Shown: piece by piece, positions 8,901-18,757 of the stretch
Layout of the letters: every line of letters starts with the position of its first letter
How positions within the stretch are numbered: the first letter of the stretch is position 1
Origin: Eubacteriales bacterium
GTDB taxonomy: Bacteria > Bacillota > Clostridia > Oscillospirales > CAG-272
Assembly (NCBI GenBank): GCA_018383975.1
Contig: JAHAZT010000037.1
Location: 1 to 39,584 of the forward strand
Reading direction: 5' to 3'
DNA length: 39,584 bases
Translations under genes and position numbers: made by a program
The notes under the pieces: generated by a model
What the model saw: only the letters and a program-made list of their open reading frames with translations
Told to the model about the DNA's origin: nothing
Database searches by the model: none

Positions 8901-10148
8901 ATGGAACTTTCAGAAAGACTGAAAAAAATCGACGAGGCGGCGCTGAAAGCGCTTGCGCCCGTCTTTGCGGATTTTGACAGAATCTCCGCAGAAAATACGG
9001 AGAAGGTATTGCGTTCGTTTGCAAAGCACCGCGTGTCGGACTCGATGTTTGCGGGGTCAACGGGTTACGGCTATACGGACAACGGCAGGGATGCGCTTGA
9101 CAGAATATATGCGGACGTTTTCGGAGCGGAGGCGGCGTTCTGCCGTCACAGCATAGTCAACGGAACGCACGCTATATCAATCGCGCTTTTCGGACTTCTG
9201 CGCCCCGGCGACATTATGCTTTCGATAACCGGTCGCCCATACGATACGCTTTCCGATGTTATCGGTGACAAAACGCACGACGGTACAGGCTCCCTTGCCG
9301 ATTTCGGCGTCGGATACGATGAAACAGAACTGTGTGACGGCGGCGTTGACTATCCCGCGGTTGCGGAAAAAATTGCAAAGTACGGCGAGAAAATCAAAGT
9401 AATATTCATTCAGAGATCGAAGGGCTACGGAATCCGCCCGACGTTTTCCTCGGAGGAGATCGGAGAGATGGCACGCTTCTGCCACGAAAGATCTGGGGCT
9501 TATGTCGTCGTTGACAATTGCTACGGCGAATTCTGTGACGAAAAAGAGCCGACAGACTTCGGAGCGGACGTTATAGTCGGTTCGCTTATAAAAAACCCCG
9601 GCGGCGGCATGGCAAATTGCGGCGGATACGTCGCGGGAACGGCAAAAGCGGTTGAACTCATTTCATACAGACTGACGACTGTCGGAATAGGAACGGAGGT
9701 CGGTGCGACGATCGGCGAAAACCGCAATCTTTTCAGAGGATTTTTCCTTGCTCCGCACGTCGTCGCACAAGCGAAAAAAACAGCGGCGTATGCTTCGTAC
9801 GTTTTTTCCGCTCTCGGCTATGACGTTTCTCCGTCATATGACTGCGCACGCCACGATATCATTCAGACGGTGACGTTTGGCACGCCGGAGGGACTTTGCG
9901 CATTTTGCAGAGGCATACAGGCGGGATCCCCCGTTGACGCATTCGTAACGCCAGAGCCATGGGCGATGCCGGGCTATGCGGACGAGGTCATCATGGCGGC
10001 GGGAGCATTTGTTTCGGGGTCGTCGATCGAAATATCGGCGGACGGGCCGCTCCGCGAGCCGTATACGGCATATTTTCAGGGCGGGCTGACGTTTGAAAGC
10101 GGCAGATATGCCATTCTCAAAGCGGCAAAATGCCTGCTGAACGAATAA
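8901..10148 (+). CDS. methionine gamma-lyase / aluminium resistance family protein (PLP-dependent)
   Basis: FAGSTGYGYTDNGRDALDRIYADVFGAEAAFCRHSIVNGTHAISIALFGLLRPGD; IKNPGGGMANCGGYVAG. Confidence 0.9.
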   Translation: MELSERLKKIDEAALKALAPVFADFDRISAENTEKVLRSFAKHRVSDSMFAGSTGYGYTDNGRDALDRIYADVFGAEAAFCRHSIVNGTHAISIALFGLLRPGDIMLSITGRPYDTLSDVIGDKTHDGTGSLADFGVGYDETELCDGGVDYPAVAEKIAKYGEKIKVIFIQRSKGYGIRPTFSSEEIGEMARFCHERSGAYVVVDNCYGEFCDEKEPTDFGADVIVGSLIKNPGGGMANCGGYVAGTAKAVELISYRLTTVGIGTEVGATIGENRNLFRGFFLAPHVVAQAKKTAAYASYVFSALGYDVSPSYDCARHDIIQTVTFGTPEGLCAFCRGIQAGSPVDAFVTPEPWAMPGYADEVIMAAGAFVSGSSIEISADGPLREPYTAYFQGGLTFESGRYAILKAAKCLLNE

Positions 10149-10170
10149 TCGGCAAACGGAATATATATGA

Positions 10171-10203
10171 AAAATACACGGAAAATATCCGTGTATTTTT
10201 TTA
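10171..10203 (+). terminator. Rho-independent terminator
   Basis: aaaatacacgga-aaata-tccgtgtattttttta. Confidence 0.85.
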
Positions 10204-10220
10204 TTTTCGTCCCCTTTATT

Positions 10221-10254
10221 ATGACAAATTCCTCGCACGGACAGGGTTTATAAT
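10221..10254 (+). promoter_or_regulatory. Candidate Spo0A-activated spoIIG promoter
   Basis: ATGACA (10221-10226), 22-nt spacer, TATAAT (10249-10254); overlapping inverted TTTGTCAT resembles a 0A box. Confidence 0.5.
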
Positions 10255-10284
10255 TAGAAAAAAGAGCAGGGGAGGCAGGCGTCA

Positions 10285-11154
10285 ATGACGGAAGAAATAT
10301 ACGGCGACGTATTGTTTCTGATAAATTTTTCAATGGACTTTCTCTCGCTTTTCATAACGGGAAAGATAATGCACCTGAAAATGAACAAATGGCGGCTGCT
10401 CGCCTCGGCGACGGTCGGCGGGGTTTACGGCGTTGCGTCGCTTTTCTTCCCGTTTGACGGGGTGCTTCTCGTGCTTGCAAACGTTGCCTGCGCTTTTATG
10501 ATGTGCCTTGCGGCGTTTCACAGGAAAAAAAGTATGCCGGCGACGCTCGTATCGTGTCTGCTGTTTTACGGCGTCGGGATGATGCTCGGCGGGGTGATGA
10601 CGGCGATATATTCAAGGCTCGGAAAATACACGGGTTATATTTCCATAGGCGGCAGTATTGCAACGGTTTTCGGCGATATTCCCATATGGGCTTTCGGTCT
10701 TGCGGCGGGAGCCGCCGCGCTTGTGACGTATATCTGCGGGCGCGTTACAGCAAGGAAAAGCACGACGGAAAGTGTCGGCATAACGGTCGGCTTCGGAGAG
10801 AGAACGGCAGAGGCGAGGTGCCTTGTCGACAGCGGAAACCTGCTTGCTGAGCCTATCAGCGGGACGCCTGTGATATTTCTGAAAAGCGACGTTGCAGAGA
10901 GAGCTTTTCCTCCGGAAATACTTTCGGCTATGAAAGAAAAAGGCGTTTGCCGGAGCATTGAGATAATGAAAAAACTGCGGTTTGTGCCGTCGGCATCGGT
11001 GAACGGTGAAGGAACGGTTGCGGCGGCGGTGCCCGATTTCTGTTATATCGAGACCGCACACGGCACACAATCAAAAAAGGCACTCATAGCCGTTGATTTT
11101 TCGGGGTGCGACTTCGGCGGAACGGACGGTATCGTCCCGAAAATACTTATATAA
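10285..11154 (+). CDS. spoIIGA: sigma-E processing peptidase SpoIIGA
   Basis: N-terminal multi-[30 protein letters not shown]; aspartic protease-like [21 protein letters not shown]; followed by sigE. Confidence 0.95.
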   Translation: MTEEIYGDVLFLINFSMDFLSLFITGKIMHLKMNKWRLLASATVGGVYGVASLFFPFDGVLLVLANVACAFMMCLAAFHRKKSMPATLVSCLLFYGVGMMLGGVMTAIYSRLGKYTGYISIGGSIATVFGDIPIWAFGLAAGAAALVTYICGRVTARKSTTESVGITVGFGERTAEARCLVDSGNLLAEPISGTPVIFLKSDVAERAFPPEILSAMKEKGVCRSIEIMKKLRFVPSASVNGEGTVAAAVPDFCYIETAHGTQSKKALIAVDFSGCDFGGTDGIVPKILI

Positions 11155-11171
11155 AGAGGGGTGAATATAAC

Positions 11172-11891
11172 ATGCTTTTCACGAAAATAATATCGCGGAT
11201 AAAATCGGCGATATACGGACTTTTGCGAAAGCTGGGAATTCTTTGCGAGGTGCATTACATAGGCGGTGCGGAAACGCTTCCTCCGCCGCTTACGGCAGAA
11301 GAAGAAACGGATATTCTCTCCCGTCTTGACGAGGACGAGAGCCTGCGTCGGGTGCTTGTTGAAAGAAACCTGCGGCTCGTCGTCTACATAGCGCGGAAAT
11401 TTGAAAACACCGGCGTCGGACTTGAAGACCTCATTTCAATCGGCACGATAGGACTTATCAAGGCGGCAAATACCTTCCGTGCAGACAAAAATATAAAACT
11501 GGCAACCTATGCTTCGCGCTGTATTGAGAACGAAATACTTATGTATATAAGGAAAAGTCAGAATCAGAAACTTGAGCTTTCTCTTGAGGCACCGCTCAGC
11601 GCCGACTGGGACGGAAACGAGCTCATTCTTTCAGACGTGCTCGGCAGCGACGAGGAAAACGTCGGCAAAAGGCTTGAGGACGAGGAGGAAAAAAGTGTGA
11701 TAGCCGAGGCTGTTGCGCTCCTCGGCGACCGTGAGAGGGAAATAATAGAATTGCGGTTCGGACTCGGCGGCAGGCGCGAAATGACTCAAAAAGAGGTTGC
11801 GGATATGCTGGGAATATCACAATCCTACATTTCAAGGCTCGAAAAAAAGACGATAAACCGCTTAAAAGAACAGATTGAAAATAAAATCTGA
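11172..11891 (+). CDS. sigE: RNA polymerase sporulation sigma factor SigE
   Basis: [37 protein letters not shown]...[34 protein letters not shown]; start at MLFTK. Confidence 0.96.
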   Translation: MLFTKIISRIKSAIYGLLRKLGILCEVHYIGGAETLPPPLTAEEETDILSRLDEDESLRRVLVERNLRLVVYIARKFENTGVGLEDLISIGTIGLIKAANTFRADKNIKLATYASRCIENEILMYIRKSQNQKLELSLEAPLSADWDGNELILSDVLGSDEENVGKRLEDEEEKSVIAEAVALLGDREREIIELRFGLGGRREMTQKEVADMLGISQSYISRLEKKTINRLKEQIENKI

Positions 11892-11920
11892 AAAAAATAC
11901 GAAAAAAATCAAAAAAACAC

Positions 11921-11949
11921 TTGCAAAAAAATAAAGAGTGTGATATAGT
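11921..11949 (+). promoter_or_regulatory. Promoter of rpmE
   Basis: TTGCAA (11921-11926), 17-nt spacer, TGa-TATAGT (11944-11949). Confidence 0.6.
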
Positions 11950-11986
11950 GAATAGGCATGAATTTGGAAAGGAAGAAGGTGTGAAC

Positions 11987-12190
11987 ATGAAAGAGGGAAT
12001 CCATCCTAAGTACGTTGATGCAACCGTCAGATGTGCTTGCGGCGAAGTCATTCAGACAAAATCGACTAAGGGCGATTTCAAAGTTGAAATTTGCTCAAAA
12101 TGCCATCCTTTCTATACCGGAAAACAGAAATTTGTTGACTCCGGCGGGCGTGTCGATAAGTTCAAAAAGCGTCTTGAAGGAAAGAAATAA
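11987..12190 (+). CDS. rpmE: 50S ribosomal protein L31 (zinc-binding type)
   Basis: [27 protein letters not shown]...[29 protein letters not shown]. Confidence 0.97.
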   Translation: MKEGIHPKYVDATVRCACGEVIQTKSTKGDFKVEICSKCHPFYTGKQKFVDSGGRVDKFKKRLEGKK

Positions 12191-12211
12191 TCGGGTTGAT
12201 GACTTTGATTT

Positions 12212-12258
12212 GGCGGGGAAACGCGCAGCATAAGCTTGTGCGCGCACCCGCCTTTTTT
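12212..12258 (+). terminator. Rho-independent terminator of rpmE
   Basis: GGCGGG...GCGCA...TGCGC...CCCGCC followed by TTTTTT. Confidence 0.8.
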
Positions 12259-12280
12259 CTGCTCTTTGAAAGGAGATTAT

Positions 12281-13546
12281 ATGGAAAAGCTTATTGATAA
12301 AGAAACTATAACAAACGTTGCGCTTGTCGGCGTTTTTCTTCCGGGCGACGACGAAAGAAATTTTGAAGCGTCGCTCTGCGAGCTTGAAAGATTGACGGAA
12401 ACGGCAGGCGGAAAGGTCATCGCAAAGTTGACTCAGAACAGAGAAAATCCGGAGCCGAGAACGTATATCGGTCAGGGAAAGGTTGAGGAGTTGAAAACGC
12501 TTTGCGAAAACAATGATATCGATACCGTGATTTTTGACTGCGAGCTTTCGCCGTCACAGATAAAAAATCTTGAGGACGACACGGATTTGCGCGTGATAGA
12601 CAGGAGTATGCTCATTCTTGATATTTTCGCGCTTCACGCCGTCAGCGGCGAGGGAAAATTGCAGGTTGAGCTTGCACAGATGAAATATACCGTGCCGAGA
12701 TTGACGGGCAAGGGCAGCGAGCTTTCAAGGCTCGGCGGCGGTATCGGAACGAGAGGCCCCGGCGAATCCAAGCTGGAAACCGACCGCAGACACGTCAGGC
12801 GTCGTATTGACGCTTTGCGCGAACAGCTTGACAGGCTTGAAAAGAACAGAATGACACAGCGCGCACAGAGAAGTCGCTCCGGAATATTTTCCGTTGCCAT
12901 CGTCGGCTATACGAACGCAGGCAAATCGACGCTTCTGAATGCTCTCACGGGCGCGGGAATTCTTGCCGAGGACAAGCTCTTTGCAACTCTTGACACGACG
13001 ACGAGAAAATATTCTCTTCCGTCCGGAGAGGAAATTCTGCTGACGGACACCGTCGGATTTATCCGCAATCTGCCGCATCATCTTATAGACGCGTTCAAAT
13101 CTACTCTTGAGGAACTGACATTTGCGGACGCGCTGATGATAGTCGTTGACGCGGGCGACCCGGAGTGCGCGGTGCAGATAGACGTTACGGAAAAACTTAT
13201 ATCGGAACTGGGCGCGGGCGGACTGCCGACGCTGTACGTTTTCAACAAATGCGATATCGGAATAAGAGATACCGTCCTTCCGTTTGAGGACTCGAAAAAG
13301 GAGCGGATTTTCATATCCGCAAAGACGGGCGAAGGACTTCCTGAGCTTGCCGAAAAACTGGAAAAGCTCGCCCACAGCGGCAAAAAACAATTGACATTTG
13401 TTTTCCCGCACAGCGACGTTTCAAAGAAAAACATTCTCTATAAAAATGCCACCGTCATCTCGGAGGAATACGGGGAAAGCGGAGTTACCGTTGTTGCGGT
13501 GACGGACGAAAAAACGGCGGGTCAGCTGAAAAAATATATCGGGTAA
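12281..13546 (+). CDS. hflX: GTPase HflX
   Basis: GKLQVELAQMKYTVPRLTGKGSELSRLGGGIGTRGPGESKLETDRR; GYTNAGKSTLLNAL; RBS aaaggag before ATG 12281. Confidence 0.96.
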   Translation: MEKLIDKETITNVALVGVFLPGDDERNFEASLCELERLTETAGGKVIAKLTQNRENPEPRTYIGQGKVEELKTLCENNDIDTVIFDCELSPSQIKNLEDDTDLRVIDRSMLILDIFALHAVSGEGKLQVELAQMKYTVPRLTGKGSELSRLGGGIGTRGPGESKLETDRRHVRRRIDALREQLDRLEKNRMTQRAQRSRSGIFSVAIVGYTNAGKSTLLNALTGAGILAEDKLFATLDTTTRKYSLPSGEEILLTDTVGFIRNLPHHLIDAFKSTLEELTFADALMIVVDAGDPECAVQIDVTEKLISELGAGGLPTLYVFNKCDIGIRDTVLPFEDSKKERIFISAKTGEGLPELAEKLEKLAHSGKKQLTFVFPHSDVSKKNILYKNATVISEEYGESGVTVVAVTDEKTAGQLKKYIG

Positions 13547-13581
13547 ACCGAAAAAGAATATATCGGAGAGGAGAAAAACGT

Positions 13582-14205
13582 ATGGCGACAGAGGCTCTGA
13601 CGACCCTCGGCAAGAGGGGAACGTTTGAATTTTCGGAGAAAAAGTCCGTTTTCATCGGCTATGCCGCGCCCGTTTCAAGCGAGGCGGAGGCGCTCGCTTT
13701 CGTCGCGGAAATAAAGGCAAAGCACTCCGACGCAAGGCACAACGTTTCGGCATACGTTGTCGGCGGGGCGTGCCATGCAAGCGACGACGGCGAGCCGCAG
13801 GGAACCGGCGGAGTGCCCGTGCTTGACGTCATCCGCAAGAGCGGAATTGACAATGCCGCAGTCGTCGTCACGCGGTATTTCGGGGGGATACTTCTCGGCG
13901 CAGGAGGACTTGTCCGCGCTTATTCAAGGGCTGCCGCGGGCGCCGTTGCCGACGCGGGAGCGGTCACATACGATCTTTTTTCCGAGTGTGAATTTACCTG
14001 TCCGTACACCGATTACGACAGACTTGTCTACGAGCTGGGCAAATATACCGCCATGATTGATAAAACGGAATTTCTTTCGGACGTGAGAGTCGGATTTGCG
14101 ATACTCGCGTCGGAGGAGGCTGCGTTTTCGGCAAGAATAAGCGAAATGACGGGCGGCAGATGCTCCGTTTTGCATACGGGACAGCGTTTTGACGCGAAAA
14201 AGTGA
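13582..14205 (+). CDS. YigZ/IMPACT family protein
   Basis: KSVFIGYAAPV...HNVSAYVVGG...ASDDGEPQGTGGVPVLDVI...VVVTRYFGGILLGAGGLVRAYS. Confidence 0.93.
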   Translation: MATEALTTLGKRGTFEFSEKKSVFIGYAAPVSSEAEALAFVAEIKAKHSDARHNVSAYVVGGACHASDDGEPQGTGGVPVLDVIRKSGIDNAAVVVTRYFGGILLGAGGLVRAYSRAAAGAVADAGAVTYDLFSECEFTCPYTDYDRLVYELGKYTAMIDKTEFLSDVRVGFAILASEEAAFSARISEMTGGRCSVLHTGQRFDAKK

Positions 14206-14297
14206 CGAAAAACTGTCGAAAAATCGAAACAAAAAAGGATTTTCCCGATTTTCTGCGTATATTATCAACGAAAAACAAAAAACAGGAGGTTTTTGCC

Positions 14298-15293
14298 TTG
14301 ACCGTAGCCGAAATGCTTATGGAACGAGAAAGAAGTACGCTTTCCCCCTTTGCGTGTCTTTCGGAGAACACAAAGGGGCGTCTTCATCCGATACCGCCGC
14401 CGGAGCTGAGAACGGAATTTCAGCGCGACAGGGACAGGATTATTCATTGCAAATCCTTCCGCAGACTGATGAACAAGACTCAGGTTTTCCTCTGTCCGGA
14501 GGACGACCATTACAGAACGCGTCTGACCCACACTCTTGAGGTGACGCAGATTGCGAGAACTATCGCGAGGGGGCTTTCGCTCAACGAGGATCTGACGGAG
14601 GCTGCGGGACTCGGACACGATCTCGGTCACCCGCCGTTTGCTCACGCAGGGGAGCGCGCGCTCACGGAGTGCTTTGACCCGGGCTTTACGCATTACTATC
14701 AGAGCCTGCGCGTAGTAGATAAACTCGAAAAGGGCGGAAAGGGACTGAACCTGACGTTTGAGGTGCGCGACGCAATTGTAAATCATTCGGGTGACAATGC
14801 CGCGTCCACTCTTGAGGGTAAAATCATCAAGCTGGCGGACAGAATTGCCTATATCAATCACGACATAGACGATGCGATAAGAGCAAAAATACTCCGTCCG
14901 GACGACCTGCCGAAAAAGCTGACCGATATTCTCGGTGATACTCATTCAAAGCGTATCGGAACGCTTGTCAGCTCCGTTATTGAGGAAAGCACGGGCAAAA
15001 ACGATATAATTATGGACGGAACAATCCATTCCGCTATGCTTGAACTGCGGGAATTTCTCTTTGAAAATGTATACAGAAATCCCGAGGCGAAGGGCGAAGA
15101 GGGACGTGCAATGGATATGCTCAAACGCCTTTACGAATACTTTGTGCAGAACCCGGATAAAATGCCGGAGGAATACAATATTGACGAAAGCGACTCCGTC
15201 GAGCGCCGCGCATGCGACTACATATGCGGAATGACGGACAGATACGCAATAAACACTTTCGAGCGCATATTTGTGCCGAAGGTCTGGAAATAA
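14298..15293 (+). CDS. dgt: deoxyguanosinetriphosphate triphosphohydrolase-like protein (HD domain), TTG start likely
   Basis: FQRDRDRIIHCKSFRRLMNKTQVF...HYRTRLTHTLEVTQIARTIAR...GLGHDLGHPPFAHAGERAL; aggaggt before TTG 14298. Confidence 0.93.
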   Translation: MTVAEMLMERERSTLSPFACLSENTKGRLHPIPPPELRTEFQRDRDRIIHCKSFRRLMNKTQVFLCPEDDHYRTRLTHTLEVTQIARTIARGLSLNEDLTEAAGLGHDLGHPPFAHAGERALTECFDPGFTHYYQSLRVVDKLEKGGKGLNLTFEVRDAIVNHSGDNAASTLEGKIIKLADRIAYINHDIDDAIRAKILRPDDLPKKLTDILGDTHSKRIGTLVSSVIEESTGKNDIIMDGTIHSAMLELREFLFENVYRNPEAKGEEGRAMDMLKRLYEYFVQNPDKMPEEYNIDESDSVERRACDYICGMTDRYAINTFERIFVPKVWK

Positions 15294-15316
15294 AACGCAA
15301 AAGGAGGTAACTTGAT

Positions 15317-17071
15317 TTGAAAATCACGCCGGAATTCATAGACGATCTCAAATTCCGAAACAGAATAGAAGATGTTATCTCCACGTATGTGACGCTCAAA
15401 AGAGCGGGGTCGAGACTTGTCGGGCTTTGCCCGTTTCACTCCGAAAAAACGCCGTCGTTTACGGTGTTTACGGACACAAACAGCTATCATTGCTTCGGCT
15501 GCGGAGCGGGAGGCGACGTCATAACCTTTGTTATGGCAGCGGAAAATCTTGATTATCTCGGCGCGCTTGAATTTCTCTGCAACCGCGTCGGAATGAAAAT
15601 GCCCGATACGGACGGCGAAAAGAGCGAGTCCGGCAGGCGAAGAAGATTTTACGATATGAACAGGGAAGCGGCAAGATTTTTTCATGCGTCGCTTTCAAAG
15701 CCGGGCGCCGAGGGCGCCGTCGACTACCTCATAAACAGGCGGAAACTGCCGAAATCGGCAATTACGCGGTTCGGTATCGGCTATGCGCCGGACAGCTTTG
15801 ACGCTCTGCGAAAACATATGATATCGCTCGGTTACAGGGACGAGGAGCTGAAGGAGGCTTTTCTCTGCGGCAAGTCCAAAACGGGCAAATATTTTGACTA
15901 TTTCAGGGGAAGAATAATGTTTCCCATAATAGATAATTTCGGTAACGTGATCGCTTTCGGCGGTCGCGCCATCGGCGATAAGGAGCCGAAATATCTGAAC
16001 AGCTCTGATACGCCGGTTTTTAAGAAAAGCCGCAACCTCTATTCGCTGAATTTTGCAAGGACGTGCTGCTCCGAGGAGCTCATCCTCTGCGAGGGATATA
16101 TGGACGTTATCGGCGTTAACCTTGCGGGACTTTCAAACGCCGTCGCAACTCTCGGCACGGCGCTGACGAGCGATCAGGCGAGAATAATGGCAAAATACAC
16201 GAAAAAGGTTGTCATCGCATACGACAGCGACGGAGCGGGCGTCGCCGCAACGAAAAGGGCGATACCCATGCTCACGGACGCGGGACTTGAAGTGCGCGTG
16301 CTTCATATGGACGGAGCGAAAGACCCGGATGAATACGTCAAAAAGTTCGGTGCGGACAAATTCCGCGCGCTCGTTGCGGAGAGCGAGGGCAAGCTGGAAT
16401 TTCTGCTCGGCTCGGTGCTGAAAAAATATAACGTCGATATACCGGATGAGAAGATAAAGGCGGCGGAGGAGCTTTGCACTATCGCCGCGGATATCGAATC
16501 CAATATCGAGCGCGAGGTTTACGTCGGTAAAATCGCTTCCGCTCTGGGACTTGACGTCGCAAACGTAAGAACCGATACGGAGCGCAAGCGCAAATACAGA
16601 AAAAAAGACCGCGAGGCAGAGGAAAAACGGAAAATCGTGATGAGCTCGCTCGGCGTCGGAGACAGAGTCAACCGTGACTACGCAAAGAACGTCAAAGCCG
16701 CGCATGCGGAGGAGACCGTTCTCGGGCTGATGCTGCTGTTTCCGGAGTATACGGAAAAAGTGCGCAACGGCAAAACGGAGCTGACGGCGGACGACTTTGT
16801 CACCGAGTTCAACAGAAGGGTCTTTGGCCGGTTGCTTGAAAGCGGCAGTGAAGGGGGACTCGGCTCGTTTGCGGACGAATTTTCGCCGGAGGAAATCTCC
16901 AGAATGTCATCTATGCTTGTTGCAAGACAGGAGTTGACGGACAACAGCGAAAGCGTCTTTGAGGAGAGTATAAACGCGCTTAAACGCGCCGTTTCCGAGT
17001 CAGCCGACAAGGACGGCGATATCGACTCGCTTATGAAGCTGATAGAAAGCAAAAAACGACAAAACAAATGA
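15317..17071 (+). CDS. dnaG: DNA primase, TTG start
   Basis: LVGLCPFHSEKTPSFTVFTDTNSYHCFGCGAGGDVITF zinc finger; EGYMDVIGVNLAG Toprim; ggaggtaa RBS. Confidence 0.97.
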   Translation: MKITPEFIDDLKFRNRIEDVISTYVTLKRAGSRLVGLCPFHSEKTPSFTVFTDTNSYHCFGCGAGGDVITFVMAAENLDYLGALEFLCNRVGMKMPDTDGEKSESGRRRRFYDMNREAARFFHASLSKPGAEGAVDYLINRRKLPKSAITRFGIGYAPDSFDALRKHMISLGYRDEELKEAFLCGKSKTGKYFDYFRGRIMFPIIDNFGNVIAFGGRAIGDKEPKYLNSSDTPVFKKSRNLYSLNFARTCCSEELILCEGYMDVIGVNLAGLSNAVATLGTALTSDQARIMAKYTKKVVIAYDSDGAGVAATKRAIPMLTDAGLEVRVLHMDGAKDPDEYVKKFGADKFRALVAESEGKLEFLLGSVLKKYNVDIPDEKIKAAEELCTIAADIESNIEREVYVGKIASALGLDVANVRTDTERKRKYRKKDREAEEKRKIVMSSLGVGDRVNRDYAKNVKAAHAEETVLGLMLLFPEYTEKVRNGKTELTADDFVTEFNRRVFGRLLESGSEGGLGSFADEFSPEEISRMSSMLVARQELTDNSESVFEESINALKRAVSESADKDGDIDSLMKLIESKKRQNK

Positions 17072-17113
17072 ACAGTTAAAGAAAAGAATACATAAATTTC
17101 GGAGGAAAATTCA

Positions 17114-18472
17114 ATGCTTGAAGAGACTAACAAGATCGTGACGGAAGAAACGCCCGCAGAGGAGACAAATAAGGCGCCGGCAAAGAAATCCGGCAGAAAG
17201 ACGACCGCAAAGGAAAAGACTGCGGCGGAGCCTGTTGAGACGACGGAAGCGACGGCGGAGCCTGCGGAGGAACATCATACGGCGAAGAAGAAGAGCGCGT
17301 CAAAGTCACACGCGGCAAAGGAACCGGACGATACGGCGGAGAACGCCGCGGCGGAGGTCAAGCCGGAGGGCGAGCGCAAGGAAAAGAATGACATTCAGGA
17401 CATAATCGACAAGGCGAAGGCGAAGGGATCGATATCGAACAGCGAAATAATGATTTCTCTCGGCGATACGGATTATGATCTTGACCAGATAGACAAGCTC
17501 TATGAAACGCTTGAAACCATGGGAATAGACATCACGGAGGATTTTGATGATGAGCCGATTGATCTTGACGAGGATATAGAGGCGGATCTTGAAAACTTTG
17601 AAAGTCCGGAGAGCATGGAAAAGGCTCTTTCCCAGGAGGGACTGGCAATAGATGACCCCGTGAAAATGTATCTGAAGGAGATCGGCAGGGTGCCGCTTCT
17701 TTCGGCGGAGAGGGAAGCGGAGCTTTCAAAGCGCATGGCGGAGGGCGACGAAAAAGCCAAGCAGGAGCTTGTTGAAGCAAACCTGCGACTTGTTGTCAGC
17801 ATTGCGAAAAAGTATGTCGGCAAGGGACTTTTCTTCCTTGATCTCATTCAGGAGGGAAACCTCGGTCTGATGAAGGCGGTTTCCAAATTCGATTATACGA
17901 AGGGATATAAATTTTCAACCTACGCCACATGGTGGATACGTCAGGCAATAACCCGCGCAATCGCCGATCAGGCGCGCACGATAAGAATTCCCGTGCATAT
18001 GGTTGAAACTATACACAAATACACAAAGCGTTCGAGAGAGATGAGCCAGGAGCTCGGCAGAGACGCAACTCCCGAGGAAATAGCAAAGGATCTGAACGTC
18101 AGTCCGGAAAAAATCCGCGAGATAATCAAGGTTGCGCAGGATCCCATTTCCCTTGAAACACCCGTCGGCGAGGAAGAGGACAGCCACATAGGCGATTTTA
18201 TAGAGGATCAGGATTCTCCGGCTCCGGCAGACGCCGCATCGTATGCGCTGCTCCGCGAGCAGCTCTGCGAGGTGCTTCACACGCTGACGCCGAGAGAGGA
18301 ACACGTTCTCAAGCTGCGCTTCGGTCTTGAAGACGGAAGAGCGAGAACGCTTGAGGAGGTCGGGCAGAAATTCAATATAACGAGGGAGAGAATCCGCCAG
18401 ATTGAGGCGAAGGCTCTGCGCAAGCTCCGTCACCCCAGCCGTTCAAAGAAGCTCAGAGACTATCTCGACTGA
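17114..18472 (+). CDS. rpoD: RNA polymerase sigma factor RpoD/SigA
   Basis: [28 protein letters not shown]...[63 protein letters not shown]...[29 protein letters not shown]. Confidence 0.98.
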   Translation: MLEETNKIVTEETPAEETNKAPAKKSGRKTTAKEKTAAEPVETTEATAEPAEEHHTAKKKSASKSHAAKEPDDTAENAAAEVKPEGERKEKNDIQDIIDKAKAKGSISNSEIMISLGDTDYDLDQIDKLYETLETMGIDITEDFDDEPIDLDEDIEADLENFESPESMEKALSQEGLAIDDPVKMYLKEIGRVPLLSAEREAELSKRMAEGDEKAKQELVEANLRLVVSIAKKYVGKGLFFLDLIQEGNLGLMKAVSKFDYTKGYKFSTYATWWIRQAITRAIADQARTIRIPVHMVETIHKYTKRSREMSQELGRDATPEEIAKDLNVSPEKIREIIKVAQDPISLETPVGEEEDSHIGDFIEDQDSPAPADAASYALLREQLCEVLHTLTPREEHVLKLRFGLEDGRARTLEEVGQKFNITRERIRQIEAKALRKLRHPSRSKKLRDYLD

Positions 18473-18504
18473 TAAATCTTTATTTGCACAATATACAACA
18501 TTCT

Positions 18505-18570
18505 GCCGCGCACTTTGAACTTTGTGCACATCACAGTTGTGCATAAAGCAAAGGACGCGGCGGATTTTTT
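18505..18570 (+). terminator. Long composite hairpin terminator after rpoD
   Basis: GCCGCG/CGCGGC, CTTTG/CAAAG and CTTTGTGCAC/GTGCATAAAG coaxial helices, then TTTTTT. Confidence 0.75.
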
Positions 18571-18646
18571 GTGAATAATGACAAGAACATCGGTGCGGCT
18601 GGCAGAGAAACAGTCGGGCTGTCGGGAGCTTATATCAAATTATCAC

Positions 18647-18675
18647 TTGACACAAGGGCTATTTTGTAGTAGTAT
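18647..18675 (+). promoter_or_regulatory. Promoter of the large lipoprotein gene
   Basis: TTGACA (18647-18652), 17-nt spacer, TAGTAT (18670-18675). Confidence 0.65.
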
Positions 18676-18757
18676 TATTGTATATTATTATAGCTTTGCG
18701 TATCGTTTTTCGCAAATCAAAAGTTAGCAAGAAATTTTTTTCCGGAGGAAACTTTCC

